A DNA stretch of 64,000 bases from Tridacna crocea (taxonomy: Eukaryota > Mollusca > Bivalvia > Cardiida > Cardiidae). A program made the translations under genes and the position numbers. Below the pieces are notes generated by a model, which was not told the DNA's origin, ran no database searches, and saw nothing but the letters and a program-made list of their open reading frames with translations. Of the stretch, positions 20,190 through 30,670 are shown in pieces (position 1 is the stretch's first letter; the number at the start of each line of letters is the position of its first letter). Where the stretch lies: NCBI GenBank assembly GCA_943736015.1, contig OX031061.1, positions 58,968,192 through 59,032,191 on the forward strand. The letters run 5' to 3'.

Positions 20190-20408
20190 TTCTTGTGGTG
20201 AAGGGTTTACATGGCTTAGTGGTAAACTGTAGGTATCTTAAACTAGAAATTCTGGGTTCGAGCCTCAGTGTACCTATCGGATTTTTAAGGGAATGCCACT
20301 TCAGACACTTTAGAGCTTTGGTTACTGGTGAAACCCAGATTAAACATGAATATGTAGATTGTTGCCTTAATAATGCTTGAAGTAGTGTTAAAAGTCGCAA
20401 AACCCCAT
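20190..20408 (+). mobile_element. tRNA-derived SINE 2, plus-strand copy
   Basis: A-box tggcttagtggt (about 20213-20224) and B-box gggttcgagcct are correctly spaced for a tRNA-derived polymerase III promoter. The body (cactttagagctttgg, actggtgaaaccca) is shared with minus-strand copies at about 29935-30140 and, in part, 26440-26560. Its 3' side runs directly into a family B MITE at 20409. Confidence 0.65.
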
Positions 20409-20686
20409 TTAACTCTTAACCAGGTGACAAAGTTTGACAAACAGACTTGATTCAAAAAGTAAACGTCTTTGGAGGAGAGAAATACGTTGTGGGTGCAGAA
20501 GAAAATGCTGCTTAAAACACCGAGAAAGGAAGAGAAAAATGCTGGTTCCCGGTATTTTTCCATTTACCGGCACAATTTTGTTTTCCGTCATAGACAAATT
20601 GCTTCGTTTGAGCCACATGTATTTTCTCCAGTGCAAATATTTTAATTTTGACAAGTCTTTAATTTTATCGTGTGGTAAAGAGTTAA
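20409..20686. mobile_element. Palindromic TTAA MITE, family B, diverged copy
   Basis: Ends are TTAACTCTTAACCAGGTGAC and tcgtgtggtaaagagTTAA. The foldback core (agaaaaatgctggttcccgg) is eroded. Family B elements typically read ttaaccctttaccacacaat ... gagaaaatgctggtaaccag ... cattttctcc ... gtctgcaaatgctttcaatt ... ggtaaagagttaa. Confidence 0.7.
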
Positions 20687-21384
20687 CAATGGTTAACAAC
20701 TGCTATTCATGTCTGCTATTTTAGAGTTTCTATGATTCTAGTCTTCTATCATAACGGTGTTATACAGCTTCTATGTCTCTATATCGCTATTTTAACAGTG
20801 TTTTACATTTTATCTCGCGATGCACCCGAGGTGCTTTTATGAGATCATTTGGTCTTGGAAGGGACAGGTGTGAAATAGTAGAAATAGTGTTTTTTTGAAA
20901 AAAAGAACAATTTTACATTGAAGAAAGAAATGGGACATCGAATCTCTCTCCATAAGGGAGGGGATCTCTTTTTTTTGCCCAGTGTAAGGCTTTCATGTAT
21001 TCTAGAAATGCAGGATTCATTGACGACTTACAAAACTTCCGCACGGGTTTGTCCATTTTAAAAAGGAGACACATAGACACCTTTACAGTGTTTTAAGAAT
21101 AATATTTTGTTTCACTTTACTTCTGGATGTCTTTATTCCTTGCAGCATATTGATTGAATTGAACGACTGAAAAACACTGAAATTGTGTCTTAATTTTGAA
21201 CGTACAGGTGTTTTATTCCCTCATTGAACATCAAACGCAAAGCCCTGGAAACCCATTTACAGAGGACAAATCCTGAAAATGATTCAAATTCAACTTTACC
21301 TTTTCATTTCAAACTGATACACGGAAATTCCAATTTCTAACTTGTGCAAAATCAGAAGTTCACCGTTTTTAGTTTGTTGGCGGA
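20687..21384. other. Spacer between SINE/MITE and Ngaro element
   Basis: AT-rich with short homopolymers. No gene, terminal repeat or split direct repeat of the Ngaro element was recognised, though its 3' terminal repeats may lie here. Confidence 0.4.
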
Positions 21385-21557
21385 ATCAGGCCACAGCTCC
21401 CAAAACTGCTCAAACAGTTGAGCCCTGGTGACAGAGACTCAAAAACTGCAAAGTCCATATTAGGTTTGAAACTGTCAGTAACTGTAATGAACTGCAACAG
21501 ACAAATTCCGATGGAGGTATTCTCCGCCACATGGCGAAGCCAACCGCCACCAGAATC

Positions 21558-22180
21558 TTAGAAAGTGCGGCCTGATGCACCATTGTCTGGATAAACTTTT
21601 CCATTGTTTGAGGTAAATTTGTTTAAACCCAGCTTGATATTTCCTAACAACAACATGTTTCCTCTATCTGACAGATGCTCCCCATCATCCAAAAAAGATA
21701 AACTATCTTTCTCTAGAATTTCGCGATATCGTAAATACTTCTCTCCTAAACCCAAAATAAAAGACGCAATCGCATTGTTGACCGTCTTCCTAACTCTTTC
21801 CACGGCCATGTGATTCATTTCTCCTCTCCAGCATACTCTGGGGAGGATTTGTGATCAGACGATAACACAGCCAGGGAAAAGATCCACAATCCGACCGACA
21901 TCCTTTTAATACATTCAATTAATGCAGTCGCTAATTGCCGTCCAATATCGTTTCCCCCACAATGAAAAATTAAAAAATCTGCCCTTCTTGAATAGTTGAC
22001 AGATGTTTCAATAAAGGTACTAATTGTTTCCATCGCAGGCCTCTTCTTCCTTGCCAAAAGATTTCTACTTCGTCTTCCAACCCAAGCTGTGAACCATTCC
22101 TACTGCAACCTCTGGCACAGCAAAAAGCCCTCTTTATTATGGACGAGCCAACAATCCAGACTAGGAATCGATGACATGTA
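21558..22180 (-). pseudogene. SGNH/GDSL hydrolase-like domain of the Ngaro element
   Basis: Reading on the minus strand from about 22170: VGSSI (block I, GDS-like serine), a WQGRRGLRW-type block, LIFHCGGNDIG (block III with the GxND asparagine) and finally DDGEHLSDRGN (block V, D-x-x-H). These four landmarks define the SGNH esterase fold. The domain is spread over at least three frames with stops, so it is a pseudogene. Such domains occur behind the recombinase in Ngaro elements of fish and invertebrates; their role in transposition is unknown. No toxin or host gene is implied. Confidence 0.75.
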
Positions 22181-22186
22181 AAAGAG

Positions 22187-23114
22187 TTAAGACCACTTTC
22201 AGGCAGTGCCTAAAGCAGGAAATTGGTATGAAATAAACTAATTCAAAGCTAGTGTCTCAGATGGAACTCTAATGTATGACTTAAAAGCACCAGAGTTCCA
22301 TCTACAAAAAAACCTTTATGCTTGCTTCGGACATGCCTCTCGAAAAAGTAATAGTGGCTGCTCCAATTCAAAGAGAGTGCCCCTTATAATTCGATGTCTG
22401 CCTCCCAAGTGCCTGAATTGACTTTTCTAAGACAGCTCCAAACTGATATCTTGTCAAGGGCATTTCATTCAAATGACAAAAAAGGTAACTACTCTTCAAA
22501 AACTTTCTTATCTCTAAATACTGCTTCTAATGTGAAACTGGGCATGTTGCTTTACCAGTCTTAGGAACTGATATAATAATTCCCTGGCCATTTTGATCAG
22601 TTTTTGATGATCCTAGATATATTTTTATACCTGAATTGTCAAATTCTATAGCAACATTCTCCTTTCTAATGGCATGTCCCCCACTATTCAAGCTGGAGAC
22701 AACAACTCTGAAAAATCCCAAAAATACAACTGTAAAGACTGCACTACAAAGCTTTGTATCATAAACTGAGTAACATACCATCGGTAAAATTGCAAGTATT
22801 TTACAAAGCATATCATGAGTAATAGGCAGTCTTGAATCAACTCTTTTGTGAACTTTAGAATAGCCATTCAACATTCTAGAATCAATAAAATTTGACGTTG
22901 TGTCTTTGAGACCTTTAATTTTGCACGAGAAAGCCAACCCTGATATACCGGTATATGATCTAGCTGTGGCTGGTGACATGTCTTTAAGTGACATAAATGC
23001 TATGAATTCTGAGATAACTTCAAGCGGCGGAGGCCAAATATCTTCAAGACCTTTTTGCACCCGAAATTCCACAAAAAGCTTTAAGGCAGATTCATATGCT
23101 GCTTTGGTAATCAT
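22187..23114 (-). pseudogene. Tyrosine recombinase of the Ngaro element
   Basis: The N-terminal half is a 195-residue open stretch (22527-23114) with the phage-integrase-like SAM-type helices (MSPATARSYTGISGLAF) and the first catalytic arginine in LGFFRVVV. After a stop at 22527-22529 the C-terminal half continues: TRYQFGAVLEKS, then HSL-stop-IGAAT where the HxxR arginine is expected. The stop is TGA at 22368-22370 and is one C-to-T change from CGA. Then in a shifted frame RWNSGAFKSY carries the nucleophilic tyrosine. The enzyme would integrate the element's circular DNA copy (family knowledge). With these lesions it is inactive. Confidence 0.82.
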
Positions 23115-23361
23115 TGAAATACTGTGATCAATTAAGAAATTGACTTCAGACTGTAAATCATGTGATGAAAAGAAACTGGAATTTCTTGCCCATGCTTCTG
23201 GGGCTGCCTCTCTAAAGCGCTGCCACTGACAACAAGAGAGAGAGACAAACAGCGAGAGTCTGCTTTAACATTAAACTTCCTTTAACATGAATTGCCTTAA
23301 ACTGAATGTTTTAATGCATACATATCAAAATAAGTGGACGTATCAAGTGCATCACAGGTTT

Positions 23362-24110
23362 TTATTTGGAAGTTTTCTTATTTAAGATGACTACAAGTGC
23401 CTGATTATCTATGTGTAGGATTATCTCCTTTTTCTTCAAACAAAGGCCCCAAACCATAAACGCCAAAACCACTGGGACTAGTTCCAAAAAAGTAATGTCT
23501 CTTAGCAAATGTAACTCATACCACTCCTTTGGCAACGGATAAAAAACCTTACTGCAACCAAATACAGCAGCACAACCCAAATCTGGGGAACCAGCACTAT
23601 CTGTGAAAGGATCCAGGGATGAAATACTTAACCAGTTCACTTCTGGAAAACTGCAGTAACCATTAAAGTGTTCTAGAAATGAAATACAGGTGCAAACATC
23701 TGCTTTCATAGGTGCTGATAACCTAACATGGTGAAAAGGTTGAACCAAACCTGCCATTGCGTCATAAAAACGCCTGTTGAAGGCCCGGGCTACAGGTATA
23801 GCCCTCGTGGAAAAATTCAATAAACCAACAAGCAACTGAAGTTCTTTAAGAATAACCTTTTTCTTGGTGAGAAACTTCAACATGGTTGATTTTAATTTGC
23901 TTATTTTTTCCATGGGGATTTGAATTTGAAACAAAACAGAATTAAGTTCCAGACCAAGAAAGACAAGCAGCACTTTTGGTCTTATAGTCTTATCATCAGC
24001 AAGGGGGATTCCCAATGCTGTACATAGATGTTCAAAATTGATCATTGTCTCAAGACAATTGTTTGTAAACTTTTTACCAAGAAATATCAAATCATCTAGA
24101 TGTGGTATAA
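23362..24110 (-). pseudogene. RT catalytic box, thumb and RNase H of the Ngaro element
   Basis: The reading begins just upstream of the LDD catalytic box (24091-24099; seen as HLDDLIFLG, where tyrosine is usual before LDD) and continues for 242 residues. FLGLELNS and a thumb-like stretch lead into RNase H, with its acidic residues in PFTDSAG, ELVPVVLAF and HIDNQALV. The piece ends in NKKTSK at a stop, as DIRS-type RT-RNase H proteins often do before the recombinase. It is separated from the fingers/palm piece by a frame change and stops at about 24110-24130. Confidence 0.85.
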
Positions 24111-24802
24111 ATTACTACCAGGGTGAAGAAAATTCAGTAACCATTCCAGAAAAGTTTTTCCCACAAAGCACAAGAAATTGCACAACCCATGGGCAGCATT
24201 TTGTCAACAAAGTATTTGCCTTGGAGACGAAAACCGAACAGAGAAAGATCTTCCTTGCGAACAGGTATCAACCTAAAGCCACTCTTGATATCCATTTTTC
24301 CCATTAGACAGTCATGCCCTAGATGAACTATTGAATCCACAACCTCATCGATAGAGGTATAGCGAACAGAGCATAGGCTAGGAACAATAAAATCATAGAT
24401 ACTTTCACCTGATGGGTACAGAATGTGGTGTATTAAACGCCATGTATTATCCTTTTTGGGAACCAAACCAATGCGAGAAAGCTTAAGATTATCAAATGGG
24501 CATGTATCAAAAGGCCCAGCTATCCTTCCACGAGAGACCTCCTTCATTACTCTCTCCCAAGCAATCTGAGGATTTTCCTTAACAGACAAAGGGTTATCGC
24601 AGACACAACTGGTTCTTGGACCTTCAAAATGCAAATCAAAACAATTGACAAAACCATCAGCTAAAATTGCAGCATCTTCAGTCAAAGTATACTGCTTTAG
24701 ATAATCCATCAACAAATCCACATAAAATGGAGTAGACCCCAATGACTTCAAATCAGTGTTGCAGCGATTGGAACCTTCTTGATGTTGATGAACCCTGCTC
24801 AA
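24111..24802 (-). pseudogene. Reverse transcriptase fingers/palm of the Ngaro element
   Basis: 222 open residues. GRIAGPFDTCPFDNLKLS then RIGLVPKK and WRLIHHILYPSG form the fingers of DIRS/Ngaro-type RT. GKMDIKSGFRLIPV is motif A with the first catalytic aspartate, and MLPMGCAISCALWEKL is motif B. The start overlaps the end of gag by ~50 bp in a different frame, an arrangement compatible with frameshift or re-initiation, although degeneration makes that uncertain. The catalytic LDD follows in the next frame downstream. Confidence 0.87.
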
Positions 24803-25694
24803 ATGGTACCCTGGGCTGTTGATAGGATGACCTAAAAGGTAATTTAGATTTATTATTTGAAATTAGGCAGGTTTTATATGGGTGGCTACCCCCACAACGG
24901 AGACATTTATGAGCATAAATGCAAGCTTTTCTTTGACAACTACCTTTATAATTATAGTCATAACAGTGCAACTGAGTAGGCTCAGGGTACAATAAGGGTT
25001 TCGGTCTACACATAAAAAGTAACCATAATTCCTGATTAACTTCGCCCCAAGACATGTCACTAGACTGTGACTTCTTTAAACGAATCTGCTCGTCATACGC
25101 TAACCAGCCATGCACTGGATAATGCTTAGCTCCTAACCGTATAATGTGCATATGCTTCAACATATTACGATACTGTTCAGGGTGAACATTACAATAAATA
25201 CCCATGTATATAATAAGTGCATCACTCCATGACTCAATGTTTAAAATCCGTTTATTGGTTTTAGGCAAAAGCCTAATTTGGCCATTGGAATCTAAGCTCT
25301 AAAATTGCCCTGAATTATCTATCGGCATTAACAGATTTGCAAAGTTAACGTATTCCCCATTAAGAACCTTTTGTTTAAGGTTTGCTGGAACTTGAGAAGA
25401 AATACCTCTACTTGGCTGCTGTACATGTATCTCACCTGACACTCCAACAGAGGGAGCTGTAAAGATGGCCTGGTTTTCAACAACTGGTGCTGGTATAAGT
25501 GGGGCATGCTGATCCGGTCTGGATGCTTTCAAAGGCGGGTTTCCGTGGGTTGCCCGGTGACTGGCCTGAGATGACCTTGTTCTTTTCCGTTCTTTTGGCA
25601 TTTGAACAGTCAATGAAGATAGCAAACTGAAATTAACAGGTGCAGTGAAACATAATTTGTAACCAATATGAATTAACCTGTAGTGTAACAACAT
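24753..25694 (-). pseudogene. Gag-like protein with CCCH and CCHC zinc fingers, one internal stop
   Basis: Two open stretches (25299-25694 and 24753-25268) are in the same frame, separated mainly by one TAG at 25299-25301, so gag was a single ORF of ~310 residues. The N-terminal part is basic and proline-rich (PKERKRTRSSQ). The middle has a helical region with LKHMHIIRLGAKH and VHGWLAYDEQIR. The C-terminal part has C-x8-C-x4-C-x3-H followed directly by C-x2-C-x3-H-x4-C (CLRCGGSHPYKTC), a CCCH finger and a knuckle. These features are typical of DIRS/Ngaro gag; RNA binding is expected. The start is the ATG at 25694 or one further in (PKERK). Confidence 0.75.
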
Positions 25695-25700
25695 TTATCG

Positions 25701-25895
25701 TTACAAAATTACATGTCATACACATCAGCATAATTTCACAGACACAAAACTGATGCAATGTGGTGACTGGTAAAAAGCCTGTTAAATCATAGAAATTGTT
25801 GAATGTCATTCAGCCTGCTGAGTTTAAACTCGATATTTGCCTAAAAGTTTTGTAATGTAAAATTGAAAATCAGTGTAGATCTATATTAATTACAA
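25701..25895. other. 5' flank of the Ngaro gag
   Basis: AT-rich sequence without coding signal. It is probably the leader or terminal-repeat region of the retroelement. Confidence 0.35.
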
Positions 25896-26069
25896 ATACC
25901 AGACACAAAGGACAAAATTGAAAATCACACATTGTAACAACACAATCTCATGATGTTCTTGGAAACAGGACAGGATACAATAAAATACCAGATACAAAGG
26001 ACAACATTGAAAAAACTCACATTGTAACAACACAATCTCATCATTTTGTTAGCAACAGGACAGCATACA
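25896..26069. repeat. ~89-bp tandem duplication upstream of Ngaro gag
   Basis: Copy 1 starts ataccagacacaaagg (25896), copy 2 ataccagatacaaagg (about 25985). Both contain cattgtaacaacacaatctc and end near caacaggacag or its variant aaacaggacag. It may belong to the retroelement's terminal structure. Confidence 0.75.
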
Positions 26070-27690
26070 GCCCCCACCCCACCCCCACCACAGATACACA
26101 CATACTTGGCAACATTATGAAATCATAAACAAGCAATTATTAACTTGTATCAAATTCTACATTGTACACTCTACAATAACAATACCTAAAACATATTGGA
26201 CACGCACTTAAAAGCAAATGGCAACCGCACATATATTTAGCGCTAAGCTAAAACACATGGGCAACCAGAAAAATGCAAGTGCCAACAACATAGAAAACAA
26301 ATCTGGCGCCTAGCAAATCACTCATGGTCAGGTGTTCCTGCCTTCCCAAAATATATTTCAGTTATTCAGTCACAATTTGTCGTCTACAAAAGCTTTTAAT
26401 ATAGACCAGTCTAAAATTTGTGGTTTGGTAAAGGGTTAAATGGTGTTTTACGACACTTTCATTATTACTGTAGTCAAATCGAAACAACGGCTCACATATC
26501 CGTACATGTATTTCTCTGTTTTACCAGTATGCCACGGATCTGAAGTATTTTGCTCCAAGTCCACTCTGTTAGATTAATAGGACATATACACTTACCTGTT
26601 TTTAGAATATTCTGGAAACAAAAGTCATTCATTGTTATTTCCATTGTGGTTATTTTTAGAAACAGGTTGTTAGTAAAGAAGCTGTTTACCAATTCATGTT
26701 GTCATCTTTCTAGAAAAGACTAATCTAGAATGCCCAAGCTGATATAGGAGTGACTTATTTGGTGATTTTGGAACATGAACTTAGACTTGTGGTTTTGAGA
26801 GTATAGAATAAGTGAAAAGGGTTGGATTTAAATTGGAATATAGGTCTGTTAGTTGGATTTATTTATTTTTTTAAACATGTTGCTCATATCTATAAATTTA
26901 CATGTAAAAGTATTGCTAATTTAGGTTTTAGGAACTAGAAATTTAATACTTATCATAGTCTTAATCCAATTCTTAATTTTGAGGGACTTTTTCCATTTCT
27001 TTTTTCTAAGGTTAATTGTTAAAGGCTTGTTGCTGGTTTTCATTCTCGTTATGCTGGGATCGTAATGTTTAACTCCTCACAGGGTGTCATTGGTCGAAAT
27101 CTTGTGCTAACTGCAAATTTTCCGCGTATCAAATAACAAGTCAACCTTATGACGTTGTCTTTAAATGTAATGAATAGGTTACCCATTAAACTTGTCTGTC
27201 TGTCTGAATGTTTGTTTGTCTGTCTTTCCTTTAGTCAGTTGTAAGGCAATAGATATTTTCTGGATCCATAATTATGTGATGACATGCTTTGTAAAAAGGT
27301 TCGCGGAGATGAGCAACTATTTAACACCCTTTTGACAGAGCGTGGCTAAAAGTTTGGTCAAAACATGGTGTGGAAAAAAACAACTCGCAAAAGACGATAT
27401 CTGTTTTACCCCATTAGGTTTCCAGTGGCCTAAGCAGGTTTTAAAAGAAAAATTGTGACGCACTCCGTTTATAGATTTCTATTTCGTTATAGACATTTCG
27501 ATATTTAACGCGTCTGCAAGAGATAATGTTTCGGGTATCAAAAAAAATTATGTCTGTCTTTGTAAACATAGAAAACGCTGTGAAAAGAGGAGGAAAACCT
27601 TATCACATGCATTTTCACCTTTTTCGACATTGTTTTCAAAAGGTCTTTGTCCCAAATTTGCTTAAAATGAGTTTATTTGATAAGAACTAA
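26070..27690. other. Spacer with MITE half and SINE 2 fragment
   Basis: 26345-26439 is the right half of a family B MITE (cagttattcagtc, gtctacaaaagcttttaa, ggtaaagggttaa). 26440-26560 continues into a SINE 2-like tail on the minus strand. A GTCT microsatellite lies near 27195-27230. No gene is recognised. Confidence 0.5.
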
Positions 27691-28061
27691 TTAAGGTAAG
27701 ACCTGTGCAATGGAAAACAGGTATTTCCACTAAAATATCATCCTGCAAAATTAGCTGTAATTAAAAATGAGTATTATTGAACTACTTTCAACAATTCACT
27801 TTTTCCATTTTTTTCTTTCTCTGAATTATCATTTATAAACCTAAAACCACTATATTCTCAATTCGAAAAGAGATAATAATTACCTCCCTTTCCAGAAAAC
27901 TGACAAAAGTATCAACAAATAATTTCAAGATAGACATAAACGGAATTTCTGATCCGTTAGAAATGAGCAGAAGTATTGTTTCTGCATAAGTTCTTATTTG
28001 TCCTTATTTATCAACCAATTAGAATTTTCACCGGAAGTGCATTACACAGGTCTTACCTTAA
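27691..28061. mobile_element. TTAA-bounded MITE, family D
   Basis: Left end TTAAGGTAAGACCTGTGCAATG and right end its inverse, with one mismatch (cattacacaggtcttaccTTAA). The element is 371 bp with ~20-bp inverted ends and TTAA on both sides. The interior is AT-rich without an open frame. The ends differ from families A and B. Confidence 0.8.
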
Positions 28062-28269
28062 TATGAATGACCTTTTTCTTTAAAATGGCACCTCCCTCAT
28101 GTTTTCCTTTCTACATACGCAGTTGCATATTTTGTGTTCTGGGCAATCTGCCCATGTATTCAATATTAATTCAGTCAACCCCCTACAAAAGAAATTAAAA
28201 TTAAAAGCACAAACATTGAAATGTTAAAGTTCTTTAAAGTACTTGCTTAATATCATGCGTTATGGGGGG

Positions 28270-28720
28270 CTACTACTTTCTGTTTTCTATTGCATTTCAG
28301 TCAAAAATAGTAAAGGTGCAAATGGTGCAATGTCAAAGTATTTTTCTGCATTTGCCTAAAGGGCATTATAGACCTTATGCCCTTGTGTGCTCTATGATTT
28401 TAGTGAATTATAGTAAAAACATATGTTTTTGCATTGTTAAGGTTCTTTTGGTGGTTTAAGATCTCGCCATACTGGACAATGAAGAGGAGACTTTAGCCCA
28501 AGTAGCTCAGCTGATAAATCATCAGATTTGTGAACATCTGTTTTCAGGATACATTAAGGTGGGGTACAATGCTCAAGGCTGGCAATCTAATATTAGAAAA
28601 ATGTTTTTCGATGAAACGTAAAACCTAACTTCCATGTGATGGAGTTATACATTGAGAACCTAAACGAGCCAGGTATAAATGAGGGTGGGATTCATCTTTT
28701 GTAGCATATATGCAAGCCTT
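28270..28720 (+). mobile_element. tRNA-related SINE 1, copy 2 (uninterrupted)
   Basis: A-box tagctcagctgat (about 28503) and B-box-like gggtacaatgctc (about 28562), followed by aaggctgg and gagccaggtataaatgagg. It aligns with 18860-19500 across the whole unit and lacks the MITE found in that copy. Confidence 0.65.
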
Positions 28721-28900
28721 ATAGTGGGCAAAAACTAGAGCTTTACAAAAATTGAGTGGTGTGTGAGAAGAGAAGAGAGAGATAGAAAGAGAGAGAGGAG
28801 GGTCTGGGAGAGCGCGCATTGTTCCTTTGAACAACGTACATTTTACATTTTGGTTGAATCTTATTCAAAATAGCATCAACCCTCAACCAACAGTTTGTGG

Positions 28901-29110
28901 CGGTGTAATGCAGAAAAATGACCCCCATTACAAGATGACCCATGGGTCATTTCTCTACATAGAATAATGACCCATTAGTCATTTTTCTGCGTAGTATAAT
29001 GACCCGGGTCATTTTTCTACGTAGTGAAATGACTTCTGGGGTCAATTTTTTTACGTAGAATAATGACCCGGGTCATTTTGTAGGGGAGGGTCACTCTCTG
29101 CATCACACCG
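28901..29110. mobile_element. Foldback element built of aatgacccgggtcatt palindromes
   Basis: The ends are inverted: cggtgtaatgcaga on the left and tctgcatcacaccg on the right (13 of 14 match). The interior is about four copies of a ~40-bp unit (aatgacccgggtcattt then ttctacgtag) that is itself palindromic. The paralogous copy at about 29768 has a single cg where this one has cg-element-cg, so it is a discrete insertion, possibly with a 2-bp duplication. No coding. Confidence 0.75.
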
Positions 29111-29360
29111 GACAAAGGAAGTAACCAGTATTCTGTCCTTTTTCTACAATGTTTTTAAGTGTGGTTTTGAAAGATCAATGAAGATCGTGATTGTTATTTA
29201 AAGGGTTAAAAAAGTTGCCTAGGGACAAACGAATGCTGAAATCAGCATTTTCTTCAATGTCCAAAATGTGTTCCCCCCCTCCAAAGACATTTCAGTTTTT
29301 TGAGTCATCTGCAAAAGCTTTCATTGTGAACCATTCAAAATTTTGTCATCTGGTAAAGAG

Positions 29361-29599
29361 TTAACCGTTTACCACACAATGACAACTTTTGACGATCCTG
29401 AGTTACAAGCCTTTTGAAGACATTGTTTGAAAAGGAGAAAATGCTGGTAACCAGCATTTTTTCCTTTATCCACAGTCTTTTCTACCTTTCCCCAATCAAA
29501 TTTTGATTTTTCAGTCAAATTAATTAAGTTCTATTTTGCTGTCTGCAAATGATTTCAATTTGGATCAGTCTATAAATTTGTCGTTTGGTAAAGAGTTAA
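29361..29599. mobile_element. Palindromic TTAA MITE, family B
   Basis: TTAACCGTTTACCACACAAT to tcgtttggtaaagagTTAA, with core gagaaaatgctggtaaccag and its inverse cattttttcc. A good full-length copy. Confidence 0.85.
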
Positions 29600-29647
29600 A
29601 AGGGGTTTTGAGGAACTTTTAACATTGCTTCAGTCATATCTAGAGAA

Positions 29648-29686
<39 letters not shown>

Positions 29687-29934
29687 CATTCTTCCTTCAC
29701 TTTAAATGTTACTTTTTGGTTAAATCCTACTCAAAACGGCATCACTCCCCCACCCAAAGTTTATGCCGGACAAAGGACATAACCAGTTGTCTGTCCTTTT
29801 TCCACAATAATTTTAAAAGTAATTTTTAAGGATCAATAAAAGTTGTGATTGTTGCACAAAGGGTGAAAATAGTTGACTTGGGACAAACGAATGCTGAAGA
29901 AGAAAATGCTCATCTGGTAAAGAGTTAACGGGGG

Positions 29935-30140
29935 TTTTGAGGAACTTTTAACATTGCTTAAGTCATATCTAGGCAACAGCTCACATATTTATGTATTGGC
30001 TGGATTTCATCAGTATGCAAAGGCTCTGAAGTGTCTTAGCAAAGGACAATTCCTTTAAAAAACCGGTGCGTACAGTTAGGCTCGAACCTGGAACTTTTAG
30101 TTTAAGAGCCCCACAGTTAACCACCTACCCAGGCAGGAAA
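29935..30140 (-). mobile_element. tRNA-derived SINE 2, minus-strand copy
   Basis: On the minus strand: ctgggtaggtggttaactg (A-box region), then aggttcgagccta (B-box) and cacttcagagcctttgcat. It matches the plus copy at 20190-20408. Confidence 0.65.
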
Positions 30141-30207
30141 ATATCTTTATTTCCGCACATGAAATAAAGATATTAATAACACTAAATAAATACTGATGAA
30201 ACCTAGC

Positions 30208-30261
30208 ATATCGTCGGTTTACTTCAAAAACCTCGAGGTTTTTGAAGTAAACTGACGATAT
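30208..30261. repeat. ~54-bp near-perfect palindrome
   Basis: atatcgtcggtttacttcaa is mirrored by ttgaagtaaactgacgatat around a central cctcgagg (30231-30238). A related, less perfect inverted arrangement follows at about 30350-30445, sharing cgtcagtttact and ggatatgagagctgttg. Confidence 0.85.
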
Positions 30262-30518
30262 ACTAATACATATATGGATATGAGAGCTGTTGGGCAGAGT
30301 TGGAGTGCCCGTGGGAAGTTTATATTCAGAGCCTTTGCCTACTGGTGAAACTTAGCATTTCGTCAGTTTACTTTAAAATCTTCGTAACTACAGCCAGTAA
30401 CAAGCTTTAGTTACTAGGTGTTTGAAGTAAACAGACAATATACTAGTACATGTATGGATATGAGAGCTGTTGCTTCGATATAACAAAAAGCAATAATGCA
30501 AATACCGTAAAATACCAT

Positions 30519-30670
30519 TTAATTCTTTACCAAACGACAAAGGTAAGACTGGTCACTTTTAAAGCTTTTGCATACGACAAATTGTGACAGAACAACTGAA
30601 ATATATTTTTGGGAGGCAGGATAAACGTTATCTCGCTGAAAAGGAGAAAACGGTGCTTACAAGTATTGCC
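30519..30670. mobile_element. Family B MITE, left half only, reversed
   Basis: Begins TTAATTCTTTACCAAACGAC and reads through cttttgcatacgacaa to ggagaaaacggtgcttac, then loses similarity at the palindrome centre. It is joined on its left to the SINE 2-like tail. Confidence 0.6.

Larger units (their letters stand above)
21385..25700 (-). mobile_element. Ngaro/DIRS-type tyrosine-recombinase retroelement, defective
   Basis: On the minus strand the order is gag with zinc fingers, reverse transcriptase-RNase H, tyrosine recombinase, then an SGNH hydrolase-like domain. Use of a tyrosine recombinase instead of a DDE integrase, plus an SGNH module, is the signature of Ngaro-type elements (family knowledge). 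Stops and frameshifts occur in each part, so this copy is inactive. The split or inverted terminal repeats expected for the order were not identified by eye. Borders given are those of recognisable coding sequence with a little flank. Confidence 0.85.
28810..29930 (+). repeat. Local duplication, two diverged copies
   Basis: 28810-28900 plus 29111-29230 match 29681-29870 (shared gacaaagga, taaccagt, ctgtcctttttc, gacaaacgaatgctga). The first copy carries a 210-bp insertion at 28901-29110. GA-rich microsatellites (28765-28805 and 29640-29680) precede both copies. Confidence 0.7.

Noticed and set aside
20195-20275. Functional tRNA gene
   Set aside because: A- and B-boxes are present, but the acceptor stem does not pair and the same sequence recurs as a repeat with a shared body, so it is a SINE.
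21385-25700. Retrovirus or LTR retrotransposon
   Set aside because: There is no DDE integrase, protease or envelope. The recombinase is of the tyrosine type and an SGNH domain is present, so it is Ngaro/DIRS-like.
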